Origin: Nemertoderma westbladi
Taxonomy: Eukaryota > Xenacoelomorpha > Nemertodermatida > Nemertodermatidae
Length of the DNA: 64,000 bases
Assembly (NCBI GenBank): GCA_032718475.1
Contig: JAUCBJ010008069.1
Coordinates: forward strand, 56,428-120,427
Direction: 5' to 3'
The position numbers and the translations under genes were made by a program. Positions 56,888 to 64,000 of this stretch are shown here, piece by piece. Under the pieces are notes generated by a model. It searched no databases, was not told the origin of the DNA, and worked only from the letters and a program-made list of their open reading frames with translations. The first letter of the stretch is position 1. Each line of letters opens with the position of its first letter.

Positions 56888-59452
56888 TCAGTTCATCCCC
56901 CCTAACTTTGGGAACCACCTCAAGTCTTTCCCTCTGCCGTCCTCCTCCCTGGGTCGTTTCCTGGTCACTACCGCTCCTCTGGGATCCGCTTTCTGTCTTC
57001 GGACCCTCGCCGCCACCTCCTTACTGATCCCGGTCGTTGGCTCTTTGGGTGCTGGTGTTATCAGCTCCCGATATCGCTTCGCGGGTGGCCCCTCCAAGTG
57101 GCCCTGTTGTCTCCCCCTGGTGGCGTCCCATATGATCATCTTCATTGCCCGCGGCACGTGCTCCGCCAGGAAATCCCTAAACTCCCCTCGGTTCTGTGGC
57201 GTCCACCTGTCCAAATACCTTTGTGTATTTATCACCCCGGCATACGACGCCGCCGTTGCTACCTCTTGATAGGTAAACGGTAGCCTCCGCTTTATGGTTT
57301 CCAAGTGAGCCTCCTGATTGATAAGGAAGAAACCCCACTTGAACTCCTGGGCCTTCATGCGCTGGCGCGTCATGGCCCCGACGTCGGCCCACTCCTCGAA
57401 TCTTCTGAACTTCTCTTCATCGTCCATCCAGTCGCACTGGCATCCGTAGTGTCCCCGAAAGTTGCACTTCGGACATCGGTTATGCAACCGTGGACACGCC
57501 CCCATCCTGTGGCTCGACTCGCGGCAGTAGAGACAAAAGGTCCCCTTTTGGAATCGATACAAACAGCTCCTTTCCTGGTGGGTCTGTCTCCCACAGTAAT
57601 CGCAACCGAGTACCAATGTCTCCCGCCCCACGTCGTCTTTCGTCCCAAGCGATCTCCGCGGTCTGTGGAGTCGCTGGTAGGCGAACTTCTGCACGTTAGT
57701 GTCCCTGTCTACGTCGATCTCCTCGCCCCTCTCGGGCATTGTCTCCCCGAATACTACCCGTGGTGCCGTCCCCGGTTGCTCGCCCAACCTGATAGTGCTC
57801 CCCGCGAAATCCATCGCCGGCTCCTCGTGCACCCAGGCCCGCTTGCCGGGTCTATCCCAGAAGGCCCTCGCCCCACTGGCCGTCACCACCCTCCCGCCAA
57901 CCCAGTCCGTGTCCGAGTGGCCTATCCTCCCGATGGGCGGCATCTCTCCAAACTCGTCGTCGTCTTCATCCTCCTCTGGCAGTGGCTCCAACCCCGGTAT
58001 CCCGATGGATCCACTATGTCCCTTCCCGCCTTGGCTCTCGCCCGTAGCTCTCCATCCCTCTAGCTCCCTTAACTTCCTTGGCGGTTGGTCGCCTTCGGCG
58101 CCCGCTGGTATGGGCATCGCTTGCAACTCCGACGTCGACTGTTTCGGCGATCCCACCGTCCATCCCAGTTCTCGCCCTAGAGACTCCCCCGAACTCCCTG
58201 ACGAAGTCCAACGAAGTTCGTCTAAGCCTGCCTGTTCCTCGAAGCCGTAACTCTGCGTCCTGGCCTCCTCTTCCCTCTCCTTTGCTTCTGTCCTTTCCCG
58301 TCTAGCGACTTCTTCCAGTCGCTTTGCCTCTCGTCTATCCGTCTCTAGCTGCTCCCATCTCTGATATGGCGTATCTGTCTCCCCGTCTATCAGATGTCGG
58401 CTATTGTAGTACACCGACTCGCCCTTCAGCCCCGGGTGATCTACCAGACCGTCGAAGGCCGTCTTAAAGGCTCTCCTGTAGCTTAGGGGTGATCCCGATA
58501 ACAGAAATGCCGCTGGCTCCCTCTCGATAACCACGGTCATGAATAAGTTAAGTAAACTTATCATTATCCAATCTTCCTGCAGGATATATCGCTTCTGATA
58601 TACCTTTATCGCTCCTCTGCGGAATTGATACACCTCTTGCCTTCCCGGTCTCGCTCCCCACTTTAGCGAGTTCGCTAGTTCTGCTCCGTATTCCTCCCTG
58701 AACTTCCCCCAGTCCATCGGTTTGTGGCATACGAGCCCCAATAGCTGGCCCATTGCCACCGCCCCGCATTGGCCTGTGTTCCCGACTACCCCCAACCCAT
58801 CTGGTGCCGTCATAGCCATGAAGACCTTCTGCGTATCCAGGAGGTTGGTGGCGTCCGGACCGATGATTCTCTCCGCGTCCTCGCGAATCGCCGATCCCAC
58901 CTTCGTCGTCGACTTCTCTCTTACCAAGACTTGCACCGCTTTCGGTAACCGGTTTAATTTCGGCCCGTCCTTTTTCCCATACGTTCCTAGATCGAATAAG
59001 AAAATGTCCCCATTTGGCGCAGCCAAATGCAGGAGTATGGTCCTGGCCGACCCCGCTGATCCTCGTCTCGAACCCTCCTCGTCTTCCACGGTTCCCTCGT
59101 CGTCTAGGATCATATATCCTCCCCTGTTGACGGAACCTATGAACCTCTTCCAATCCTTCTTCGGCGACTCCCTCGGGTACTTCGGAATCCCGAACTTCGC
59201 CTCGTCCCCCTTCACCACGTAGTGGAAGTGTTGGAAGATCGCGTTGTCCAGCGACGGCATCCCGTAGGTCCCGACCAGCCGCTGTTCGTGCATCTCCCGG
59301 AAGTGGTCCTGCAGCGCTCGTGCCGCGTGACCCTTTTCCAACCTCTCGTAGTATCCTCTCGTCTTCTCCTCCGGATGCCTCTTGGTGAAATCCACCAGTA
59401 TCTCCTTTCCTCCTGACTCCGCCTTTCTCTTTCTGATCAGTTTTCCCGCCAT
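56888..59452 (-). CDS. Second ORF of the BEL/Pao element: EXD/RNase D-like domain plus three zinc knuckles
   Basis: The frame opens at 59497. The first ATG is at 59452, giving about 854 aa (residue numbers here count from 59497, 869 in all). Residues 128-310 look like a DEDD-type 3'-5' exonuclease fold. The segment includes LDDEG (D132, E134), the strand pair TILLHLAAPNGDIFLFDLG, KVGSAIRED (K199 to D207, the usual spacing), LLDTQKVF (D221), and a possible Y-xxx-E/D site at 304-309. Residues 384-412 are a charged coiled coil and 508-516 an acidic run. Three zinc knuckles follow (C632-C645, C655-C668, C675-C686). Near the C-terminus RKRPRE resembles a nuclear signal. The position after integrase is that of env in some LTR elements, but no signal peptide or membrane span is present. 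The frame is fully intact while pol is broken, so it may be under selection or supply a trans function. Exonuclease-like identity is by motif order only, and activity is uncertain, as in catalytically dead EXD1 proteins. Confidence 0.7.
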   Translation of the reverse strand: MAGKLIRKRKAESGGKEILVDFTKRHPEEKTRGYYERLEKGHAARALQDHFREMHEQRLVGTYGMPSLDNAIFQHFHYVVKGDEAKFGIPKYPRESPKKDWKRFIGSVNRGGYMILDDEGTVEDEEGSRRGSAGSARTILLHLAAPNGDIFLFDLGTYGKKDGPKLNRLPKAVQVLVREKSTTKVGSAIREDAERIIGPDATNLLDTQKVFMAMTAPDGLGVVGNTGQCGAVAMGQLLGLVCHKPMDWGKFREEYGAELANSLKWGARPGRQEVYQFRRGAIKVYQKRYILQEDWIMISLLNLFMTVVIEREPAAFLLSGSPLSYRRAFKTAFDGLVDHPGLKGESVYYNSRHLIDGETDTPYQRWEQLETDRREAKRLEEVARRERTEAKEREEEARTQSYGFEEQAGLDELRWTSSGSSGESLGRELGWTVGSPKQSTSELQAMPIPAGAEGDQPPRKLRELEGWRATGESQGGKGHSGSIGIPGLEPLPEEDEDDDEFGEMPPIGRIGHSDTDWVGGRVVTASGARAFWDRPGKRAWVHEEPAMDFAGSTIRLGEQPGTAPRVVFGETMPERGEEIDVDRDTNVQKFAYQRLHRPRRSLGTKDDVGRETLVLGCDYCGRQTHQERSCLYRFQKGTFCLYCRESSHRMGACPRLHNRCPKCNFRGHYGCQCDWMDDEEKFRRFEEWADVGAMTRQRMKAQEFKWGFFLINQEAHLETIKRRLPFTYQEVATAASYAGVINTQRYLDRWTPQNRGEFRDFLAEHVPRAMKMIIWDATRGRQQGHLEGPPAKRYRELITPAPKEPTTGISKEVAARVRRQKADPRGAVVTRKRPREEDGRGKDLRWFPKLGGMN

Positions 59453-60482
59453 TCCGAACACTCTCACTCGCTCACCTGTAAGGTGGTGCCTTACCAAGGC
59501 GCAATACAGATGAGTGATAAGTTTCTGATGGTCTGCACAGTTCGAGAATGGCCTATTTTCTATCTAACTACGCCTTTTAGCCTAATTTCTATTACTTAAT
59601 TTTGTAGCTAACAAATGTACCCTATTTGCAATTTCTGTCCGTTGCTTTAATTATGTTCCAGAATAATTTCCCTCCTGTTACCATAATTTGTAATTTTTAG
59701 CCCTATTTACTCTATTTTATTTCTAATCTATTTCTACTATTTACTGCTTATGGATTATTCTATTTCATAATCCACATTCTGACCTACGCTATGGGCCTGT
59801 GCAGTACAGCAGTATATGTCGCGTGGCCTACACGATCTATCCAACTGTACCCATATGCCCCCCTCTCGCTACTAACTACTAACTAATATCTATACTATGT
59901 ATACCCTTCCACCTCTATCTCTTACTAATCAGTACTACGTACCCTCTTACTACTCTCTAACTAACTAATGGTACTACGTACCCTCTTACCCTTACTCTAA
60001 CTCCACTAACGGTACTACGTACCCTCTTACTACTCTCTAACTCCACTAACGGTACTACGTACCCTCTTACTCCTCTCTAACTCCACTAACGGTACTACGT
60101 ACCCTCTTACTACTCTCTAACTCCACTAACGGTACTACGTACCCTCTAACTGACTAACTCTAGGTACTACGTACCTTCTAACTAACTCCTAACTAACTAA
60201 CTAACTAACTAACTCTAGGTACTACGTACCTTCTAACTGACTAACTCTAGGTACTACGTACCTTCTAACTAACTCCTAACTAACTAACTAACTAACTCTA
60301 GGTACTACGTACCTTCTAACTGACTAACTCTAGGTACTACATACCTTCTAACTAACTCCTAACTAACTAACTCTAATTTTTTTTTGTTTTATTTTATTTT
60401 TATGTGTGGGAAGGGCGTCTCACCCTCGATCCCACCCCCCTCAGTCCAAACTTGGACGACTAAACTACACTCTGTCTCCACC
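59453..60482 (-). other. Spacer between integrase and the second ORF
   Basis: No coding frame. It contains the palindrome-bearing tandem array (59931-60345). Just before the second ORF, minus-strand CCTTACAG/GTGAGC at about 59482-59469 fits both a 3' splice acceptor and a 5' donor, so a spliced subgenomic mRNA for the second ORF is conceivable. The region 60346-60482 holds a T-run and a C-rich stretch up to the integrase stop. Confidence 0.5.
59931..60345. repeat. Tandem repeats with 11 copies of GGTACTACGTACC
   Basis: The 13-nt motif GGTACTACGTACC (stem GGTAC/GTACC, 3-nt centre TAC) occurs at about 59931 (first base A), 59970, 60011, 60051, 60091, 60131, 60163, 60218, 60250, 60301 and 60333 (one change). 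Two spacer types alternate by block: a 40-bp period with CTCTTACTACTCTCTAAC, then 32- and 51- to 55-bp periods with TAACTAACTAAC runs. Only the palindrome is preserved across both types. Confidence 0.92.
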
Positions 60483-61589
60483 CTAAGGTGCCCCTTCTAA
60501 TAGACAGCATTTCCCTACAGCTCTCCTGTAGGTTTTCCTGTCTTTCGCACCTATCTTGCCACCTATCCGCACTTCTACCGATCGGACTCTTCCGTCCTCA
60601 TCGGAGTAAGTTCCTACGACTCTCGCCAACCGCCACTGGTTGTTGATGATAGTATCATCCGTAACGATTACGAGATCTCCCTCTCTTAACTCCCTATTCA
60701 ACTTCCTCCACTTGCTTCTTTTGTGAAGCGTGGGTAGGTATTCCTCAACCCACCTCCTCCAATACTCTGCGCTTATCGCTTTAGCGACCTTCCAACTCTG
60801 GCGGGAGTGTATGTCATCTGGGTCTACACCCCGCATATCGATGGTCGCTGGCCTTTCCATTAGAAAATGGCTGGGTGTCAACACATCTAATGACTCAGGG
60901 TCATCATTCTCCGGATATAGCGGTCTGCTATTAATGATCCCCTCGCACTTCGCAAGCACTGTCCTTAAGACGTCCTCAGTGACCATGTGGGTGTTCATTA
61001 GCTTCATCATAAGACGCTTTGAACTGCCCACCAGTCTCTCGACGCATCCTAGTGTATGTGGTGCATACGGCGTCCTTCTCTCCCACTTTACTTGTCGTCG
61101 TCTCATGGCCGCCCTGACTTCCTCCCCTTCCAAGATGTCCAAGGCCTCTGCCATCTCGTTCTCTGCTCCCACAAAGTTGGTTCTGCTGTCGGAGTACAGT
61201 ACTGCAATCGTCCCACCTTTGCGGTCTCTGAATCTTTCTAATGCATTAATAAATGCTGATGCGGTTGCATCTTGGGCGAGTTCTATCCCTACCGCCCGCG
61301 TGTTGTTACATACGAAGATAATACCGTAGCGTTTCTCCGTGTGCCGCATCACCTTGATCTTTATCGGCCCGAACATGTCCACACCGCAATGTGTAAATGG
61401 CGGGTCGTGCTGTCTTACTCTACTCGCTGGTAGTGGTGCCATCTCTTGTATGGCTCGCTCCTTCTTCGCTCGTCGGCAGGTCTGGCACTGCCCCACTACC
61501 GCTTTTACCTTCTTCCTCAACTGATTGACCCAAAAGGTCCTCCTTATCTCCGTGAGAGTTCGGTTGGTGCCCTCGTGAGTACCATCCCT
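60483..61589 (-). CDS. BEL/Pao integrase (H2C2, DDE core, C-terminal domain), 5'-truncated
   Basis: The frame opens right after TAG at 61592-61590, at the deletion junction, and ends at TAA (60483). It starts in the H2C2 zinc site (THEGTNRTLTEIRRTFW, then CQTCRRAK). The integrase core follows with catalytic residues in THCGVDMFGP (first D), VLYSDSRTNF (second D) and APHTLGCVERLV (E, about 50 residues after the second D). The usual GG before the E region is LG here. The C-terminal part (SHFLMERP, WRRWVEEYLPTLHKRSKW, REGDLVIVTDD, WRLARVVG) is the domain that follows the core in BEL/Pao elements. All three acidic residues are present. Without the upstream part of pol it has no start of its own, since the open frame has no ATG in a plausible position. 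Confidence 0.9.
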   Translation of the reverse strand, partial: RDGTHEGTNRTLTEIRRTFWVNQLRKKVKAVVGQCQTCRRAKKERAIQEMAPLPASRVRQHDPPFTHCGVDMFGPIKIKVMRHTEKRYGIIFVCNNTRAVGIELAQDATASAFINALERFRDRKGGTIAVLYSDSRTNFVGAENEMAEALDILEGEEVRAAMRRRQVKWERRTPYAPHTLGCVERLVGSSKRLMMKLMNTHMVTEDVLRTVLAKCEGIINSRPLYPENDDPESLDVLTPSHFLMERPATIDMRGVDPDDIHSRQSWKVAKAISAEYWRRWVEEYLPTLHKRSKWRKLNRELREGDLVIVTDDTIINNQWRLARVVGTYSDEDGRVRSVEVRIGGKIGAKDRKTYRRAVGKCCLLEGAP

Positions 61590-62035
61590 CTATTATCGGG
61601 CAGTGGTAACTTCGGTAGTTTCCATACCATTCCTATGGTGTACCGCCCCTCGTCGCACTTCATAGACTCCTCTACGCTCTGCTGAGCCTGTTTGTCTTCC
61701 ACCGAGGTCCCGACCCCGGTCTCCTTTAATCCTTCAAAATCCTGTCTGAGCAGTCTTTTAAGCTGCTCCTCTGCTCTCTCATCACTCATCTCCTGCATAG
61801 TTCCCGCGAACATGCATCCTGATGTCTCCGACATCCTAAATGGTATCTTGCTCTTGATTGGGCCACTTAGCGTCCACCCGAATGGTGTCAGTATCGCCAC
61901 CGGGTCACACTGCTTGTCTTCGCCGAAGACCGTTTGCATTCTTTCGTGGGCCGTTGGGCAGTCCATCCCTACTATGATGGATACTTTCCTAACGTCCACA
62001 TCTGGGATTGAGAAGTCAATATCATCCAGAAATTT
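61544..62035 (-). pseudogene. Pol fragment: end of the A17-type protease domain and linker, before the deletion
   Basis: This lies in the same frame as gag-protease but follows its TAA (62038-62036). It continues KFLDDIDFSIPDVDVRKVSI and VGMDCPTAHER, then CDPVAILTPFGWTLSGPI, then the stretch with GRYTIGMVWKLPKLPLPDN. This is the A17/DUF1758 region and the linker that precedes reverse transcriptase in BEL/Pao proteins. The family sequence then stops abruptly and 15 out-of-family residues lead to a stop at 61546-61544. Reverse transcriptase and RNase H should follow but are missing. It overlaps the integrase frame by 46 nt in a different frame. Confidence 0.85.
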
Positions 62036-64000
62036 TTATTGTTCGACCTCGATGTTGGTTGGCCGTCTGGCATTGATGTTTATTGACTCTATCACTTGGA
62101 TGGGGTCGATGCTCGCCCCATAGTCGCATCCTGGTGCTATTGCTGCAATGGTGCACCGTCCGGTTCTCATCTCCAGGACCTCATCTTTGCTGGAGATGGT
62201 TGTTACCGCCATTCTACATGGCCTCGTTCTCAATCCTATTTCTTCGGCTACCCAATCCTCGACTAATGTGAAGGCAGCTCCACTATCAACCAGCATTAGT
62301 GTTGTTACTGATCGATTGCCTTCTCCAATCACTCGCACGGGTACTACCCCAAGTAGCACCGTTCCTCTCTTCTTCGCCCCTACTGTGCTCGTTGCCATCG
62401 TTTGGCCTTTCCTTTGACCGAACTTGACCGGCGTCTCCTTGCATTGCCTAGCTCTATGTCCACTCATCACACATCGCGAGCAGATCTTATTCCTCGCCGC
62501 ATAATCTATCTGATCTTCCCTAGGTAGCGCTTGCCAGTACCTGCAGTTCATGGTTTGATGAAGCGCATTTGTATGTAGCTGGCATTTGCTCTTTGGGTCG
62601 TAGCCCTCCTTATACAGTGCATCGCGTATCGCAGCTGCGTTTGTACCAAAGTCCCTACTATTCTTATTGTTTGGGTTCGGCCTACTGGACGTACTGGGGT
62701 TATATTTATTCGTGTTGTTATTGTTCCCCTGTCCGTTCCATGGTGTGGTCTTACCTTCGGCTACCTGTGGACTTGCAGTCCCCTGCGTCGCTGCATATGG
62801 CAGTGATTGCCTGAGCTTTGGTAATGGGTTTGACGTGTTGTATTCTGGTTTCGGTCTGTTGTAATCCGTCTTCGGTCCCTTTCCCAGGCTATCTTCGCTA
62901 TAGACTGGGTCGGTTATTAGTTCAGCTTCGTAGTTTAAGAAGCTTGACATTTCTTCTAAACGTGGTTCCGCACCCTTCCTATCTCGAGTGGAGAAAGCGA
63001 TTTTCCTCCACTTGTTGCGCAACCACATCGGTAGTGCCTGCGCTATCGTGGTGATGTTGTTGGACGCGTTGAGTTCGTATGGCGCGTCTAGCGTCTTTAA
63101 CACGATTAGCGCCTTCTCGACCTTGTTCGCGAATGTCTTAATGCTAACGGGATTATCCTGTAGGCCACCCGATGTTATGCCTCTCAGTGTCTGCCTGATG
63201 ATCTTGGCCAGGTGCCCGTATTCCCTGTCCAGTGCCCGCCACGCCGTTGTGAAGCCGCCCTCTATGCCCTGGTATTGCCTCATGATGTCGTATGCTGGGC
63301 CTCCTGTGTATACTTGTAGATACTTTAGGCACTCCGCCTGCGTTAAGTTCTTTGTTAGTATTTCGTTACTATACATACGCCAAAACTGGAGATATTCTTC
63401 CGGCCTACTCCCATCGAATTTGAATGGTTCCACGGGTGGTAATTCGATCCTTGTTTTTAATGCATCGATCAATGTGGCCATCCCCATCGCCTGCGCCTCC
63501 AATGGATTCGATGGATGTTGTATAGTTCCTCCTGTTGGGTGTGGTCCGCCCGTCCTACTTTCTGCCTTTCTCTGGCTTGGGTATATCATTGGGGGTAGCG
63601 GCCCCCTCCATATTTCTGTGTCACACGACCTATTTTCATCCAAGGGTCTCGTTGTTCTTATCCCTATCGGGGAATATTGTTGATGTTGCCATGGGGGAAT
63701 GTCACCCTGTCCCCCCCCCCCCCCCACCGGTATGTTTGGTATTGGGGTTGATGTTAATATATTGGGGCCCATGCACCTATCCGCAATAATTCCCCCCTCC
63801 CCTGGGTATATGTTATATCCTTTCGTGCTGTAGTCATACTGCTGCACTGGTACCGGTATAGGCCTATCAGCTTCTGGCCTACCTGCCGGTATGTACTCCG
63901 CGACTTCCGGGTTTAATTCCGTCGTCCGCGCTATCCTATCGCCTACATTATTCCTGTCAGCGTGGCCTATGGTATGTGCAGTAAGGCCTACAGTATGTCC
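62036..64000 (-). CDS. BEL/Pao gag-protease, runs off the window
   Basis: The frame is open to the right edge, at least 654 codons, with no start in view, so the true start lies beyond 64000. In order it has a Pro/Gly-rich N-terminal part, then the gag helical region of DUF1759 type (LPPVEPFKFDGSRPEEYLQF, TQAECLKYLQ, FTTAWRALDREYG, LPMWLRNKWRKIAFS). A low-complexity Asn/Pro/Thr linker and one CCHC zinc knuckle (CSRCVMSGHRARQC, about 62489-62448) follow. After these comes the aspartic protease with LMLVDSGAAFTLVEDW (catalytic D in DSGA, about 62296-62274). The TAA at 62038-62036 falls within the A17-type domain, not at a natural boundary, since family sequence continues in the same frame. Gag packages the RNA and the protease processes the polyprotein in virus-like particles. 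Confidence 0.92.
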   Translation of the reverse strand, partial: GHTVGLTAHTIGHADRNNVGDRIARTTELNPEVAEYIPAGRPEADRPIPVPVQQYDYSTKGYNIYPGEGGIIADRCMGPNILTSTPIPNIPVGGGGGQGDIPPWQHQQYSPIGIRTTRPLDENRSCDTEIWRGPLPPMIYPSQRKAESRTGGPHPTGGTIQHPSNPLEAQAMGMATLIDALKTRIELPPVEPFKFDGSRPEEYLQFWRMYSNEILTKNLTQAECLKYLQVYTGGPAYDIMRQYQGIEGGFTTAWRALDREYGHLAKIIRQTLRGITSGGLQDNPVSIKTFANKVEKALIVLKTLDAPYELNASNNITTIAQALPMWLRNKWRKIAFSTRDRKGAEPRLEEMSSFLNYEAELITDPVYSEDSLGKGPKTDYNRPKPEYNTSNPLPKLRQSLPYAATQGTASPQVAEGKTTPWNGQGNNNNTNKYNPSTSSRPNPNNKNSRDFGTNAAAIRDALYKEGYDPKSKCQLHTNALHQTMNCRYWQALPREDQIDYAARNKICSRCVMSGHRARQCKETPVKFGQRKGQTMATSTVGAKKRGTVLLGVVPVRVIGEGNRSVTTLMLVDSGAAFTLVEDWVAEEIGLRTRPCRMAVTTISSKDEVLEMRTGRCTIAAIAPGCDYGASIDPIQVIESININARRPTNIEVEQ
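63711..63725. repeat. 15-base poly-C inside gag
   Basis: On the minus strand this is G15, coding five glycines (VGGGGGQGD) in frame. A one-base slip would close the frame, so the length needs care in this copy. Confidence 0.85.

Larger units (their letters stand above)
55632..64000 (-). mobile_element. BEL/Pao LTR retrotransposon, partial, with internal deletion
   Basis: Read on the minus strand from the window edge: gag-protease (64000-62036), rest of the protease-region domain (62035-61590), deletion junction, integrase (61589-60483), tandem repeats, a second long ORF (59452-56888), hairpin and polypurine tract (56220-56183), and a 3' LTR (56182-55632). The domain types (retropepsin of the A17 kind, H2C2 zinc site, DDE integrase with a BEL-type C-terminal domain) point to BEL/Pao. 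Reverse transcriptase and RNase H are absent, so this copy cannot be autonomous. The 5' LTR and primer-binding site lie beyond 64000. Higher GC content than the flanks marks it as a distinct insertion. Confidence 0.88.

Noticed and set aside
56724-59416. Several plus-strand frames of 60-250 residues
   Set aside because: They are antisense shadows of the GC-rich second ORF on the minus strand, Pro/Ser/Leu-rich, with no domains.
60730-63789. Plus-strand frames opposite integrase and gag
   Set aside because: Antisense shadows of well-supported BEL/Pao reading frames.

Overview
This is eukaryotic, animal-type DNA. It has AT-rich non-coding sequence, introns with GT..AG ends, non-LTR and BEL/Pao LTR retroelements, terminal-inverted-repeat (TIR) elements and very large tandem arrays. 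The frequent GTAGGCCTA and CCGGTACCGG words and the repeat mix suggest a marine invertebrate. That is an impression, not an assignment. No complete ordinary host gene is visible. About two thirds of the window is satellite DNA and most of the rest is mobile elements or their remains.

Layout. (1) 1-6418 is a 37-bp satellite of about 173 copies, cut by the window edge. It ends at a possible minus-strand exon (6408-6489). (2) 6490-10895 is AT-rich sequence without a recognisable gene. (3) 10896-12891 is a foldback element with very long inverted arms, into which a second TIR element (11993-12676, 9-bp target duplication) has inserted. (4) 14535-16070 is a TIR element with a TAGTAG target duplication. 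It carries a three-exon fragment of a HECT (G2E3-like) ubiquitin ligase. Its ends are nearly the same as those of element 3, so both may use one transposase family. (5) 16071-17866 is AT-rich and holds five TTCTAGAA palindromes.

(6) 17867-55474 is the most striking part. A short coding exon runs in frame into a 46-bp tandem array at 17986, and the array runs in frame back into coding sequence at 55306. The repeat unit is a direct tandem duplication of 46 bp of that exon. Duplication shifts the frame (46 = 3x15+1) and makes a TGA at each junction, so the gene is broken by about 36 kb of its own sequence (roughly 785 units). The array has grown by multi-kilobase duplications of 1794, 2760, 3126 and 4064 bp, recognisable by shared private variants. 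A 5'-truncated non-LTR retrotransposon (19146-20299) sits in it with a 13-bp target duplication made of array sequence.

(7) 55632-64000 (minus strand, running off the right edge) is a BEL/Pao LTR retrotransposon. In its own direction it has gag-protease, an in-frame stop inside the protease-region domain, an internal deletion that removed reverse transcriptase and RNase H, integrase, a palindrome-bearing tandem array, a long second ORF, a hairpin, a polypurine tract and a 551-bp LTR with a TATA-Inr promoter. The second ORF (about 854 aa) sits where an env gene would be. It looks like an RNase D/EXD-type exonuclease fold joined to a coiled coil, an acidic stretch and three zinc knuckles. This is the best candidate in the window for an undescribed retroelement function.
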